Assembly (NCBI RefSeq): GCF_904848625.1
Contig: NZ_CAJHCP010000008.1
Coordinates: 310,001 to 374,000 of the forward strand
Reading direction: 5' to 3'
DNA: 64,000 bases
DNA from: Paraburkholderia metrosideri
GTDB taxonomy: Bacteria > Pseudomonadota > Gammaproteobacteria > Burkholderiales > Burkholderiaceae
Part shown: positions 18,523 to 27,822 of the stretch, one piece after another
Layout: the number at the start of each line of letters is the position of its first letter
Numbering within the stretch: the stretch's first letter is position 1
Notes under the pieces: model-generated
The model's input: the letters and a program-made list of their open reading frames with translations, nothing else
What the model was told of the DNA's origin: nothing
Databases searched by the model: none
Translations under genes and position numbers: made by a program

Positions 18523-18915
18523 ATGATCGGTAACTGGAATTACGGCACGGGCCGCCGCAAGAGCGCCGTCGCACGCGTGTTCATCAAGGCAGGCAAGGGC
18601 GAGATCATTGTGAACGGCAAGCCTATCGCCGATTACTTCTCGCGCGAAACTTCGCTGATGATCGTGCGTCAACCGCTGGAACTCACGAACCACGGCGTCA
18701 CGTTCGACATCAAAGTCAACGTGAACGGTGGCGGTGAAACGGGTCAAGCCGGTGCGGTTCGCCACGGCATCACCCGCGCGCTGATGGACTACGACGCAAC
18801 GCTGAAGCCGGAACTGTCGAAGGCTGGCTTCGTTACGCGTGACGCTCGTGAAGTCGAACGTAAGAAGGTCGGCTTCCACAAGGCACGTCGCCGGAAGCAA
18901 TTCTCGAAGCGTTAA
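18523..18915 (+). CDS. rpsI: 30S ribosomal protein S9
   Basis: Small-subunit protein, 130 residues. It has the GTGRRKSAVARVF N-terminus, the GGGETGQAGAVRHGI signature, and the basic tail ending KQFSKR, whose terminal Lys-Arg contacts P-site tRNA. Second gene of rplM-rpsI; RBS AGGGGAG. A terminator follows. Confidence 0.99.
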   Translation: MIGNWNYGTGRRKSAVARVFIKAGKGEIIVNGKPIADYFSRETSLMIVRQPLELTNHGVTFDIKVNVNGGGETGQAGAVRHGITRALMDYDATLKPELSKAGFVTRDAREVERKKVGFHKARRRKQFSKR

Positions 18916-18956
18916 TCGTTTCGGGTGCGAACCGGCTCACGGGCCGGATCGCTGCA

Positions 18957-18992
18957 AAAGCCGCCAACGCTTTCGCGAAGGCGGCTTTTTTT
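18957..18992 (+). terminator. Terminator of rplM-rpsI
   Basis: GCCGCC (18960-18965) and GGCGGC (18980-18985) close a 14-nt loop and are followed by seven T, with AAA before the left arm extending the stem. Confidence 0.88.
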
Positions 18993-19182
18993 ATGGTTTC
19001 GCGGTACGGTCCGCGTTGCCAACTGGGCCGCTGAAGTGGCGAATTTCGCCATTCAGGGCGGCGGGTGGCGGGAATCCCGCAATCCATTGATTTTGCTCAA
19101 AGCACCCATTGCTTTTGTGGGCTTCAGCACGATATCGAGATCAGCCCTACAATAGCGGCTAGAAGCTTTTTGGAGAGTTCGA

Positions 19183-19548
19183 ATGAACGCAGTCACCGAT
19201 ACACCCGTGACCGAGATGCCCGCCCCCTTCGTTTTTACCGACGCAGCGGCTGACAAGGTCAAGCAACTGATCGAAGAAGAAGGCAATGCGGACCTCAAAC
19301 TGCGCGTTTTCGTGCAGGGCGGCGGCTGCTCGGGCTTTCAGTACGGTTTTACGTTCGACGAAGCCGTCAATGAAGACGACACCGTCATGAACAAGAGCGG
19401 CGTCCAGCTGCTGATCGATTCGATGAGCTACCAGTATCTGGTTGGCGCTGAGATCGACTACAAGGACGATATCAACGGCGCCCAGTTCGTCATCAAGAAT
19501 CCGAATGCTTCGACTACGTGTGGTTGCGGCTCGTCGTTCTCGGTTTGA
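19183..19548 (+). CDS. erpA: Iron-sulfur cluster insertion protein ErpA
   Basis: A-type Fe-S carrier of 121 residues that delivers clusters to apoproteins such as isoprenoid-synthesis enzymes. The three ligand cysteines are present: Cys49 in GGGCSGFQY and Cys113/Cys115 in TTCGCGSSF. The N-terminus and MSYQYLVGAEIDYKDD match ErpA rather than IscA. It is monocistronic, between the rpsI terminator and its own terminator at 19576-19603. Confidence 0.95.
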   Translation: MNAVTDTPVTEMPAPFVFTDAAADKVKQLIEEEGNADLKLRVFVQGGGCSGFQYGFTFDEAVNEDDTVMNKSGVQLLIDSMSYQYLVGAEIDYKDDINGAQFVIKNPNASTTCGCGSSFSV

Positions 19549-19575
19549 TGGCTTGGTAAGCGACTAGCAGGACAG

Positions 19576-19603
19576 AAAACGGGGCCGAGAGGCCCCGTTT
19601 TTT
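19576..19603. terminator. Bidirectional terminator between erpA and anmK
   Basis: AACGGGGCC (19578-19586) and GGCCCCGTT (19591-19599) with a GAGA loop, A-run before and T-run after. Confidence 0.93.
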
Positions 19604-19633
19604 ATTGCCCACACCAACTCCACGGCGTGCGGA

Positions 19634-20764
19634 TCAGCGGGGATAAATTGCCCCGAGCACACGCTCCGCCGACGCACCGGTGACCGCCGGCAAGTTGCCA
19701 GGCAGACGGGCCACGCAACGCATCGCCAGCCAGGCGAACGCCAGCGGTTCGACCTGGTTTGGCGGCACGCCGAGCGCTTCGGTGGTCATCACGGGCACGC
19801 CGCTTACGCCGCTGTCCTCCAACGCCTGCTGCAACGCCTTCATAATCTCTGGATTGCGGGCGCCGCCTCCGCAGACATAGACCGCTCTGGCGTCCGACGC
19901 GTGGCGCTCGATTTCACGCGCAACCGTCACCGCCGTCAGCGCGACCAGCGTCGCCTGAACGTCGGCGGGATCGAGGCCCGTGAAGGGTTGGAGCTTGGCG
20001 TCGAGCCATTCAGCATTGAACAGGTCGCGTCCGGTGCTTTTGGGCGGCTGTTGCGAGAAGAAAGGCTCATCGAGCAATGCATTCAGCAACGTGCGATCCA
20101 CCTGACCACCCGCCGCGAAATGGCCGTTTTCGTCGAACGGTTTGCCGAGGTGGCGTTGAGCCCATTCATCGAGCAACGCGTTCGCGGGTCCGCAGTCGAA
20201 GCCGCGCACGCTGCCGGTCGCATTCAGAATCGTGATGTTGCTGATCCCGCCAAGATTGCAGACCACTCGCGTTTCGTCTTTCGCGCCGAACACCGTGGCG
20301 TGAAACGCCGGCACCAGCGGCGCGCCCTGGCCACCGGCCGCGACGTCGCGGCTGCGAAAATCGGCGATCACGTCGATATGCATCATTTCCGCGAGCAGCG
20401 CAGGGTTGTTGATCTGCCGCGTATAACCCTTTTCCGGTCGATGCCGCACGGTCTGCCCATGTACGCCGATCGCGCGGACCTCCGAAGCGGAAACACGGAT
20501 GCCGCGCAGCAGTTCGTGGCAGCACACGGTGTAACGCGTTGCGAGCGCGTTAGCCGCCAGCGCTTCACGCTCGATTTCGTTGTCGCCTGGCTGTTGCAGC
20601 GCGAACAACGCGTCGCGCAAACCCTCTGCGAAGCCGACAAATGCCTCGGCCAGTACCTCAGGCGGTCGCCCTTCGGCAAACCTCACGGCGATGCCGTCCA
20701 CTCCGTCCATGCTCGTTCCGGACATCAGTCCGAAGTAGATGCCGTCTGCCGTGTCTTGCGCCAC
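19634..20764 (-). CDS. anmK: Anhydro-N-acetylmuramic acid kinase
   Basis: Phosphorylates and hydrolyses 1,6-anhydro-MurNAc to MurNAc-6-phosphate during peptidoglycan recycling. The 376-residue protein has the ASKHA-type ATP motif GLMSGTSMDGVDG (residues 12-24), HGQTVRHRP, the catalytic aspartate in GFDCGPANALLDEW, and VCGGGARN. GTG 20764 is chosen because GGAGCAG precedes it and the length then matches the family (about 370); a longer upstream frame to 20926 is unlike the family. It is convergent with erpA and divergent from tyrS. Confidence 0.95.
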   Translation of the reverse strand: MAQDTADGIYFGLMSGTSMDGVDGIAVRFAEGRPPEVLAEAFVGFAEGLRDALFALQQPGDNEIEREALAANALATRYTVCCHELLRGIRVSASEVRAIGVHGQTVRHRPEKGYTRQINNPALLAEMMHIDVIADFRSRDVAAGGQGAPLVPAFHATVFGAKDETRVVCNLGGISNITILNATGSVRGFDCGPANALLDEWAQRHLGKPFDENGHFAAGGQVDRTLLNALLDEPFFSQQPPKSTGRDLFNAEWLDAKLQPFTGLDPADVQATLVALTAVTVAREIERHASDARAVYVCGGGARNPEIMKALQQALEDSGVSGVPVMTTEALGVPPNQVEPLAFAWLAMRCVARLPGNLPAVTGASAERVLGAIYPR

Positions 20765-20968
20765 GTTGCTGCTCCTATCCAGGTTCGTTGCGATCCGTTT
20801 TAGCAGATTATCGGTGCAAGCGCGGTCGAATATAAGCGCCGGAGCGCCATGAGCGCGGCCTGACGTGCGGAATTCACGCGTCCCGTTCCCGCATATGCCA
20901 GAACCAGTGGGCGCGGCGGCGCGCATCTATGGGACAATCCTGTTTTTTCGCGACTTCACGTTTCCAGC

Positions 20969-22219
20969 ATGAGCACCGAGTCCACCAAGCCTAATTCCGC
21001 GCCCGCCTTTCCGATCACCGACGAAGTGCGTCACGCGCTCGCCGTCACCAAGCGCGGTGTCGACGAACTGCTGATCGAAGACGAATTCGCGCAAAAACTC
21101 GCCCGCAGCCAGGTAACGGCCAAGCCGCTGCGCATCAAGCTCGGGCTCGATCCGACCGCGCCCGACATCCACATCGGCCATACGGTCGTGCTGAACAAGA
21201 TGCGCCAGTTGCAGGATCTGGGGCATACGGTCATTTTTCTGATTGGCGATTTCACGTCGCTGATCGGCGATCCGTCGGGCCGTAACGCGACCCGTCCTCC
21301 GCTCACGCGCGAGCAGATCGAATCGAATGCGAAGACGTATTTCGAGCAGGCCGCATTGGTGCTCGACCGCGACAAGACCGAAATCCGCTACAACAGCGAA
21401 TGGTCGATGCCGCTCGGCGCCGACGGCATGATCAAGCTCGCATCGCGCTACACGGTCGCGCGAATTCTGGAGCGTGAAGATTTCACCAAGCGTTTCCAGG
21501 GCGGCGTGCCGATCTCGATCCACGAGTTCCTGTACCCGCTGATGCAAGGCTACGACTCGGTCGCGCTGAACGCCGACCTCGAACTCGGCGGCACCGACCA
21601 GAAGTTCAACCTGCTGGTGGGTCGTGAGTTGCAGAAGCAGTACGGCCAGGAGCAACAGTGCATCCTGACGATGCCGCTGCTCGAAGGCCTCGACGGCGTC
21701 GAAAAGATGTCGAAGTCGAAAAACAATTACATCGGCATCAGCGAAAAGCCGACCGACATGTTCGGCAAGCTGATGAGCATTTCCGACGTGCTGATGTGGC
21801 GTTACTTCGAATTGCTGTCGTTCCGCCCGATGGATGAAATCGCCGGCTTCAAGAAAGAGATCGAAGCGGGCCGCAATCCGCGCGATTTCAAGGTGCTGCT
21901 CGGTCAGGAAATCGTCGCGCGCTTTCACTCGCAAGCCGATGCCGAGCGTGCGCTCGAAGATTTCAACCATCGTGCGAAGGGCGGCGTGCCCGACGACATT
22001 CCGGCAGTGGCACTCACGGGCGCACCGCTGGCAATCGGCCAACTGCTCAAGCAGGCCAACCTCGTGCCGTCGACCAGCGAAGCGCTGCGCAATATCGAGC
22101 AGGGCGGCGTGAAGATCGACGGCGCAACGGTGTCGGACAAGGGCCTGAAGGTCGAAGCGGGCGAGTACGTCGTGCAGGTTGGCAAACGCCGCTTCGCACG
22201 CGTCACGCTGTCGGCCTGA
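20969..22219 (+). CDS. tyrS: Tyrosyl-tRNA synthetase
   Basis: Class I aminoacyl-tRNA synthetase of 416 residues. HIGH is present as DIHIGHTVV, KMSKS as EKMSKSKNN, and the C-terminus is an S4-like RNA-binding domain (GGVKIDGATVSDKGLKVEAG). The sequence resembles the H. influenzae/TyrZ-like subgroup rather than E. coli TyrS. dtd, which removes D-Tyr from tRNA, follows after 28 bp, a logical pairing. Confidence 0.97.
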   Translation: MSTESTKPNSAPAFPITDEVRHALAVTKRGVDELLIEDEFAQKLARSQVTAKPLRIKLGLDPTAPDIHIGHTVVLNKMRQLQDLGHTVIFLIGDFTSLIGDPSGRNATRPPLTREQIESNAKTYFEQAALVLDRDKTEIRYNSEWSMPLGADGMIKLASRYTVARILEREDFTKRFQGGVPISIHEFLYPLMQGYDSVALNADLELGGTDQKFNLLVGRELQKQYGQEQQCILTMPLLEGLDGVEKMSKSKNNYIGISEKPTDMFGKLMSISDVLMWRYFELLSFRPMDEIAGFKKEIEAGRNPRDFKVLLGQEIVARFHSQADAERALEDFNHRAKGGVPDDIPAVALTGAPLAIGQLLKQANLVPSTSEALRNIEQGGVKIDGATVSDKGLKVEAGEYVVQVGKRRFARVTLSA

Positions 22220-22247
22220 TGCGGCTGCGTTCACGCCCGAATCGCCG

Positions 22248-22706
22248 ATGATCGCGCTGATCCAGCGCGTGCGGCGCGCTGAGGTGCTCGTTGCCGATCG
22301 TGTGACCGGCGCGATCGAAGCTGGGCTGCTCGCGCTGGTGTGCGCCGAACGGGGCGACACCGAAGCAGCGGCCGACCGGTTGCTCGCCAAGGTGCTCGGC
22401 TACCGCGTGTTCAGCGACGCGGCGGGCAAGATGAACCTCTCCGTGCAGAATCTCGACGGCGCCGGGCGTGCGGGCGGCCTGCTGCTCGTGTCGCAGTTCA
22501 CGCTGGCCGCCGATACCAACAGCGGCTTGCGCCCCAGCTTCACCCCGGGGGCACCACCGGACGAAGGCAGGCGTTTGTTCGACTATTTCGTCTCGGCGGC
22601 TCGCGCCAAGCATTCGATCGTCGAAACAGGTGAGTTCGGCGCGGATATGCAGGTGTCGCTCGTCAATGACGGGCCGGTTACGTTCTGGTTGCAGACGAAC
22701 GCCTGA
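22248..22706 (+). CDS. dtd: D-aminoacyl-tRNA deacylase
   Basis: Hydrolyses D-amino acids from tRNA and also Gly from tRNA-Ala. 152 residues with the two conserved motifs SQFTLAADT and NDGPVTF (Gly-cisPro), which form the chiral-proofreading pocket. ATG 22248 starts MIALIQRV, the usual N-terminus. The RBS is weak, so translation may depend on tyrS readthrough coupling. Confidence 0.95.
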   Translation: MIALIQRVRRAEVLVADRVTGAIEAGLLALVCAERGDTEAAADRLLAKVLGYRVFSDAAGKMNLSVQNLDGAGRAGGLLLVSQFTLAADTNSGLRPSFTPGAPPDEGRRLFDYFVSAARAKHSIVETGEFGADMQVSLVNDGPVTFWLQTNA

Positions 22707-22874
22707 GTCTCAGCGGCGCTTTTACTGCGCGTCCCCGTCGCTTCCGGCTGCATCTCAACGCGCTTCTGCCGTTGTCTCCCGATGCGCGTCACCGCGCGCG
22801 CCTCAACCCGTCTGCCGCTTTTTGCGACAATAGCGGCTCGGCACAACCAAGCGTACGGCGCCCACTCCCATCTT

Positions 22875-23549
22875 ATGACTACGCAGATTCTGTTTATCCG
22901 GCACGGCGAGACCGACTGGAACCGCATCAAGCGCATTCAAGGTCACATCGACATCCCACTCGCGACAACCGGCCTCGCGCAGGCGCAGCGCCTCGCGCGC
23001 CGCTTCGCCGATGACGCGAAGCAGGGCGTCCGCCTCGATGCGATCTACTCGAGTGATCTGCTCCGCGCGCAGCAAACCGCGCAGCCCATTGCCGATGTAC
23101 TTGGCTTATCGCTTCAATTACGCGAAAGTTTGCGCGAGCGTTCCTACGGCGCTTTTCAGGGCCATGACAGCGACGAGATTGCGCTGCGTTTTCCCGATGA
23201 ATACGCGCATTGGCAAACACGCGACCCGGGTTTTGCGCCGCCTGACGGCGAGTCGTTGCGCGCGTTTTATCACCGGGTCGTGCATGCAATCGAGCCGCTG
23301 GTCGCGGCGCATCCAGGTGGACGGATTGCGTGTGTCGCGCATGGTGGCGTGCTTGATTGCGTGCGCCGTTTTGCGTGCAAGTTACCGCTCGATGCGCCAC
23401 GTGATTACGCGTTGCTGAATACGAGCGTGAATGTCGTGGATTTCGAAAATGGCCACGCGAACATTGTTTCGTGGGCGGATGTCGCGCATCTCGACACACC
23501 CAGCTCGGATGATGGATTTAAAAAGCAGGTGCCGGAGCCGGGACGCTGA
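22875..23549 (+). CDS. Histidine phosphatase (phosphoglycerate-mutase-like)
   Basis: Histidine phosphatase superfamily, 224 residues: FIRHGETDWN with the phospho-accepting His at residue 10, YSSDLLRAQQTAQ, an ERSYGAFQGH block, and the second catalytic His in VAHGGVLD. Length and context fit cofactor-dependent phosphatases often annotated GpmB; the true substrate is unclear. ATG 22875 immediately precedes TTQILFIRHGE, so longer upstream starts were dropped. Confidence 0.9.
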   Translation: MTTQILFIRHGETDWNRIKRIQGHIDIPLATTGLAQAQRLARRFADDAKQGVRLDAIYSSDLLRAQQTAQPIADVLGLSLQLRESLRERSYGAFQGHDSDEIALRFPDEYAHWQTRDPGFAPPDGESLRAFYHRVVHAIEPLVAAHPGGRIACVAHGGVLDCVRRFACKLPLDAPRDYALLNTSVNVVDFENGHANIVSWADVAHLDTPSSDDGFKKQVPEPGR

Positions 23550-23615
23550 TCGGCGCGTTTGGGGGTGAGGGACGCAAGCTCGCAGCGAATGCTTCTGGTT
23601 AGCGGCGAGCTTGGA

Positions 23616-24557
23616 TCAATCCGTTTCCCGTGCCACAGCCGCAACCCGGCGGCGTGCCCGCCTCGATACGCCATTAACCAGCGCCCAACGGATAACCGGC
23701 GCGACAAGCCGCACGCCAGGACGCGTCAACGCACGACGAACTGTCGCATAGCGACTGAATCCCAACATACCCTGCGCCCAATCGGGCAGAAGATCGACGC
23801 CGGCATTGAGCATCAATACGCCGGCCGGCCGCATCGAAAAGCTTGGGGCGGGCGCGTTCATCAGAATCGTCACCAGTTCACGGGTACGCTCGATTGCGAC
23901 CAGTTCAGGCTGCATGGCCAGCAGATAAGCATCGATCTCCGCGCGTGAGCGGGGAATATCCGACGCGCCCAGCATCTCGGCGATGCGTGCCGTTTCTGCG
24001 AAATACTGGTCTTGCGCTGCGACGGGCAGCAGCGGATTCACGTAGCGCAAGTGCGCGGTCATGAAACTCGAGACCTCGGCGACGTGCACCCACGTCAATA
24101 GTGCAGGCTCGCTGGCACGATAAGGCCGACCGTCAGGCGCCACGCCCGTCACACCCAGATGAATGCGCTTGACGCGTTCGATCAGCGCGAGCGCATCGTG
24201 CCGGTTTCCGTAGGTCGTGCCCGCGATGAAAGTCGCCGTGCGGCGCAAGCGTCCAAGAATATCGGTGCGGAAAGTGGAGTGGTCCCAGACCCCGGCCAAC
24301 GCCACCGGGTGCAAAGCCTGCAGCAGCAGCGCGCTGATGCCGCCTGTCATCATCGATGTGAAGTCGGCGTGGACTTTCCAGCACACCGAGTCGGGACCGA
24401 ATAGCCCCGGGTCTCCTGGCGGCGATGAATAGTCGAGTACCGGGCCGCTGCCGCTCGTCAGATGCGTGACGCCGGCAGCCAGTTTCGAGCGCAACCGGCG
24501 TGTGAGCAAATGCGCGAGGCCGCTAGATGAGTCGGATTGGCTCGTCTGGTCGGACAT
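23616..24557 (-). CDS. MpaB/latex-clearing-type oxygenase family protein (DUF2236)
   Basis: A 313-residue protein of the ER-bound oxygenase mpaB/Lcp/DUF2236 group. Recognisable are the segment LLLQALHPVALAGVWDHSTF, the RLRRTATFIAGTTYG block, and VHVAEVSSFM. Related proteins include the heme latex-clearing protein; the His of LHPVALAGV is a candidate heme ligand. No signal peptide is visible and the real substrate is unknown. It starts 27 bp after the ruvB stop on the same strand, so it may be cotranscribed with ruvAB. Confidence 0.8.
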   Translation of the reverse strand: MSDQTSQSDSSSGLAHLLTRRLRSKLAAGVTHLTSGSGPVLDYSSPPGDPGLFGPDSVCWKVHADFTSMMTGGISALLLQALHPVALAGVWDHSTFRTDILGRLRRTATFIAGTTYGNRHDALALIERVKRIHLGVTGVAPDGRPYRASEPALLTWVHVAEVSSFMTAHLRYVNPLLPVAAQDQYFAETARIAEMLGASDIPRSRAEIDAYLLAMQPELVAIERTRELVTILMNAPAPSFSMRPAGVLMLNAGVDLLPDWAQGMLGFSRYATVRRALTRPGVRLVAPVIRWALVNGVSRRARRRVAAVARETD

Positions 24558-24584
24558 CCGGATCGGCCTCTCGTTACGCGCGCA

Positions 24585-25649
24585 TCACTTCGCGGCCGAG
24601 TCCCACAGGCCGGACAGTGCGCTCGATGAATCTGGCGCGGCGAGACCGAAATGCCGGTAGGTCAGAAGCGTGGCGACGCGGCCGCGGGGTGTGCGTTGTA
24701 GAAACCCTTGCTGGATCAGATACGGTTCGAGCACGTCTTCGATCGTATCGCGCTCTTCGCCGATTGCCGCCGCCAGATTGTCGACGCCGACCGGGCCGCC
24801 GTCGAACTTATAAAGGATCGCCTCCAGCAGTTTGCGGTCCATCAGGTCGAAGCCGACTCCGTCGACGTCGAGCATTTTGAGGGCGGCGTCGGCCACTTCT
24901 GCGGTGATGTTGCCGTCTGCCTTCACCTCGGCGAAGTCGCGCACGCGACGCAATAAGCGGTTGGCGATACGCGGCGTGCCGCGTGCGCGTTTGGCGATTT
25001 CAAACGCACCGTCTGGATGAATCTGCGCGTTCAACAGCGAAGCCGAGCGCGTGACGATGCGCGCCAGTTCCTCTGCGTTATAGAACTCGAGCCGCGCGAC
25101 GATACCGAAGCGGTCACGCAGCGGATTGGTCAGCATGCCCGCACGCGTGGTTGCGCCGACCAGCGTGAACGGCTGCAGATCGAGCTTCACGCTGCGCGCA
25201 GCCGGCCCTTCGCCGATCATGATGTCGATCTGGTAATCCTCCAACGCCGGATACAGAATTTCTTCGACGACCGGCGAGAGCCGATGAATTTCGTCGATGA
25301 ACAGCACGTCGTTGGCTTCGAGATTGGTCAGCAACGCGGCGAGGTCGCCAGCGCGTTCGAGTACCGGCCCGGATGTTTGCCGCAGATTGACGCCCATTTC
25401 ACGCGCGATGATGTGCGCGAGCGTGGTCTTGCCGAGCCCCGGCGGCCCGAAAAGCAACACGTGGTCGAGCGATTCGGAACGGCGTTTGGCGGCCTCGATG
25501 AAGATTTCGAGCTGGCCGCGCACTTTTTCCTGCCCGACATATTCTTCGAGCTGGCGCGGACGCAACGCGCGCTCGAACGCTTCTTCGTTCGACGAGACGG
25601 GCGTGGCCGCGATGATGCGCTCGGTGGCGAGTTTGTCGGTTTCGATCAT
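24585..25649 (-). CDS. ruvB: Holliday junction branch-migration ATPase RuvB
   Basis: AAA+ motor that drives Holliday junction migration with RuvA. 354 residues: Walker A FGPPGLGKTTLAH near residue 67, Walker B FIDEIHRL, sensor 1 GATTRAG, arginine finger RDRFG, and the C-terminal winged helix (YLIQQGFLQRTPRGR). Downstream of ruvA by 130 bp on the same strand. Confidence 0.98.
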   Translation of the reverse strand: MIETDKLATERIIAATPVSSNEEAFERALRPRQLEEYVGQEKVRGQLEIFIEAAKRRSESLDHVLLFGPPGLGKTTLAHIIAREMGVNLRQTSGPVLERAGDLAALLTNLEANDVLFIDEIHRLSPVVEEILYPALEDYQIDIMIGEGPAARSVKLDLQPFTLVGATTRAGMLTNPLRDRFGIVARLEFYNAEELARIVTRSASLLNAQIHPDGAFEIAKRARGTPRIANRLLRRVRDFAEVKADGNITAEVADAALKMLDVDGVGFDLMDRKLLEAILYKFDGGPVGVDNLAAAIGEERDTIEDVLEPYLIQQGFLQRTPRGRVATLLTYRHFGLAAPDSSSALSGLWDSAAK

Positions 25650-25779
25650 GAGTTCATTGTACCGCGAGCCGCTCGCGGCGAAACTCGTCCGAACGGCCAG
25701 GGTGCGTTCGGACGAGCCTTGTGGGAAGCTTTATCTACGCCGCCCGAGCCAGCACACGTCGGGCCTCGCAGTACGTGCG

Positions 25780-26361
25780 TCAACCTTTGGACAATGCCTT
25801 GAGCGCAAGCTTGATGCCCTCGGAAACGCCGGTACCGGCCGGCACGTTTTTGACAGCCGCCAACCCTTCTTTTTCGGAGTAACCCAATGCGAGCAGTGCG
25901 TTCAGGATATCGGAGGCGTGGTCGGATGCCGACGCCGCGCCCGCCATTGCGCCCAGGTCGGCGCCGAGCTTGCCCTTCAGTTCGAGGAGCAGCCGTTCCG
26001 CCGTTTTCTTGCCGATGCCCGGCACGCGAGTCAGGCGCGCCGCGTCCTGCATCGTGACGGTCTGCGCGAGCTCATGCACGCTCATGCCCGACAGCACAGC
26101 GAGCGCCATGCGTGCGCCGATGCCGGAGATTTTCAGCAGTTCACGGAAGGTCGCGCGTTCCTCGGTGGTGCCGAAGCCGTAGAGCAGATGCGCGTCTTCG
26201 CGCACGATCATCTGGGTGAGCAGCACGATGCGCTCGCCGGTCGACGGCAGGTTGTAGAACGTGCTCATCGGCACATCGACTTCGTAACCGACACCGTTGC
26301 AGTCGACGAGCAGATGCGGCGGGTTTTTTTCCAGCAGAACGCCGGCAATGCGACCGATCAT
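25780..26361 (-). CDS. ruvA: Holliday junction DNA helicase subunit RuvA
   Basis: Tetrameric junction-binding protein, 193 residues: N-terminal OB-fold (MIGRIAGVLLEK), two helix-hairpin-helix motifs (LLKISGIGARMALAVLSG and LTRVPGIGKKTAERLLLELKGK), and a C-terminal RuvB-binding domain. ruvC is not adjacent: a LysE-type gene lies between them on the opposite strand. Confidence 0.98.
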   Translation of the reverse strand: MIGRIAGVLLEKNPPHLLVDCNGVGYEVDVPMSTFYNLPSTGERIVLLTQMIVREDAHLLYGFGTTEERATFRELLKISGIGARMALAVLSGMSVHELAQTVTMQDAARLTRVPGIGKKTAERLLLELKGKLGADLGAMAGAASASDHASDILNALLALGYSEKEGLAAVKNVPAGTGVSEGIKLALKALSKG

Positions 26362-26509
26362 GGCGAATTCAATTTGAAGAGAAAGGGCGAGTGTAGCGCA
26401 GCGAGTGAGCGGCGCGGGGGGCGGAATCGCGTTGACCGGCGGGCGCGAGTCTCATAGACTGAGGTCCCTTTTGGCGGGTTCTCAACCCATTCACCCAGAA
26501 GGAGCTTCC

Positions 26510-27142
26510 ATGCTGAGCCTCACCACTCTCGCGCTGTTTGCCGGCGCGTGTCTCGCGTTGACCGCAACACCTGGCCCCGACATGTTGCTGATTGCTTCGC
26601 GCAGCGTGAGTCAGGGGCGCCCGGCGGGGTTTGCGTCGCTGGCGGGTATTCTGGTCGGCACTTACTGCCATGCGTTGGCGGCCGCGTTCGGTCTGTCGCA
26701 GCTTTTTCTGGCCGTGCCGTTAGCGTATGACGTCGTGCGCTTTGCGGGCGCCGCGTATCTGCTTTATCTCGCATGGAAAACGATTCGTGCACAAGGTACG
26801 GCGCTGTCACCGAATGGGTCGATGACCCGTTATCCGGTCAGCCGGATTTTTCGGCAAGGTCTTTTCACGAACCTGCTGAATCCGAAGATGGCGGTGTTCG
26901 TGCTCGCGCTGTTTCCGCAGTTTGTGCGGCCCCAAGCGGGGTCCGTCGCGTTGCAGATCATGGTGCTGGCGACCGTGCTGAATCTGATCGGCCTGGTTGT
27001 GAACGGCACCGTGATTCTGCTGGCGAGCAAGTTGAGCCGCAGGCTGTCGGCGGGGCGCCGGCCGTCAAGGGTGCCGCAGTATTTGCTGGGGACGGTGTTT
27101 GCGGGGCTGGCGTGCCGGTTGGCGCTGGCTACGCGGAATTGA
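26510..27142 (+). CDS. LysE/RhtB-family amino-acid exporter
   Basis: Inner-membrane exporter of 210 residues with about six membrane helices. Hallmarks: the N-terminal ATPGPDMLLIASRSVSQG motif, GAAYLLYLAWKTIR, and FRQGLFTNLLNPKMAVFVLALFPQF. ATG 26510 follows a strong AGAAGGAG. It points against the ruv genes and sits inside the ruvC-ruvA interval, so it looks like a later insertion into a usually contiguous cluster. Substrate unknown. Confidence 0.9.
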   Translation: MLSLTTLALFAGACLALTATPGPDMLLIASRSVSQGRPAGFASLAGILVGTYCHALAAAFGLSQLFLAVPLAYDVVRFAGAAYLLYLAWKTIRAQGTALSPNGSMTRYPVSRIFRQGLFTNLLNPKMAVFVLALFPQFVRPQAGSVALQIMVLATVLNLIGLVVNGTVILLASKLSRRLSAGRRPSRVPQYLLGTVFAGLACRLALATRN

Positions 27143-27151
27143 ACACGCGGT

Positions 27152-27694
27152 TTATCCCACCAATCGCCCTCGACGCACCCGCAATCCCTTCTTCGCCAGC
27201 GAAGGTGCAATTCCACCCAGCGTGCTCAGCGTCGTTCCACTGTGCGCGTGGCAGATCGCCATACCGAGCGCGTCGGCTGCGTCGGTGCCGGGTATGCCAG
27301 ACAGGTTGAGCAGTCGCACCACCATCTGCTGCATCTGCTCTTTGGTCGCACGGCCGTAGCCCACCACGGCCTGCTTCAATTGCAGCGCCGTGTATTCAGC
27401 GACCGGCACACCGCCCGCCACCAGTCCGCAGATGGCCGCGCCGCGTGCCTGGCCAAGCAGCAGCGTCGATTGCGGATTGACGTTGACGAACACTTTTTCG
27501 ATCGCCGATTGATCCGGCGAATGCTGGCGGATCAGCGTCGAAATACCTTCGAAAATGGTGCCCAGACGCGAGGGCAGATCGGCGTCGGCGGTTTTGATGA
27601 CGCCGCTTGCGACGTAGCTGAGCGTGTGGCCGCTTTGGTCGATCACGCCGAAGCCGGTGACGCGCAAGCCGGGGTCGATGCCGAGAATTCTCAT
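27152..27694 (-). CDS. ruvC: Holliday junction resolvase RuvC
   Basis: Endonuclease resolving Holliday junctions, 180 residues. The four acidic catalytic residues are in E. coli positions: Asp7 (GIDPG), Glu66 (AIEKVF), Asp138 and Asp141 (GTDAADALG). Its 3' end lies 9 bp from the convergent LysE gene, leaving no room for a separate terminator. Confidence 0.97.
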   Translation of the reverse strand: MRILGIDPGLRVTGFGVIDQSGHTLSYVASGVIKTADADLPSRLGTIFEGISTLIRQHSPDQSAIEKVFVNVNPQSTLLLGQARGAAICGLVAGGVPVAEYTALQLKQAVVGYGRATKEQMQQMVVRLLNLSGIPGTDAADALGMAICHAHSGTTLSTLGGIAPSLAKKGLRVRRGRLVG

Positions 27695-27822
27695 GAAATG
27701 CTGCAGATGCAGTAAAAACCAGGTGCTTGCGATACTACAACGAACGCGCCGGATGACGGTGGCATAAGGCGATGTCGGCGGAATAAAAACTGCTGTGGGC
27801 GACGAGAGGAGGGCAATCGCAG

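Noticed and set aside
20765..20926. N-terminal extension of anmK
   Set aside because: The extra 54 codons are unlike AnmK and overlap the tyrS promoter region; GTG 20764 has a good RBS.
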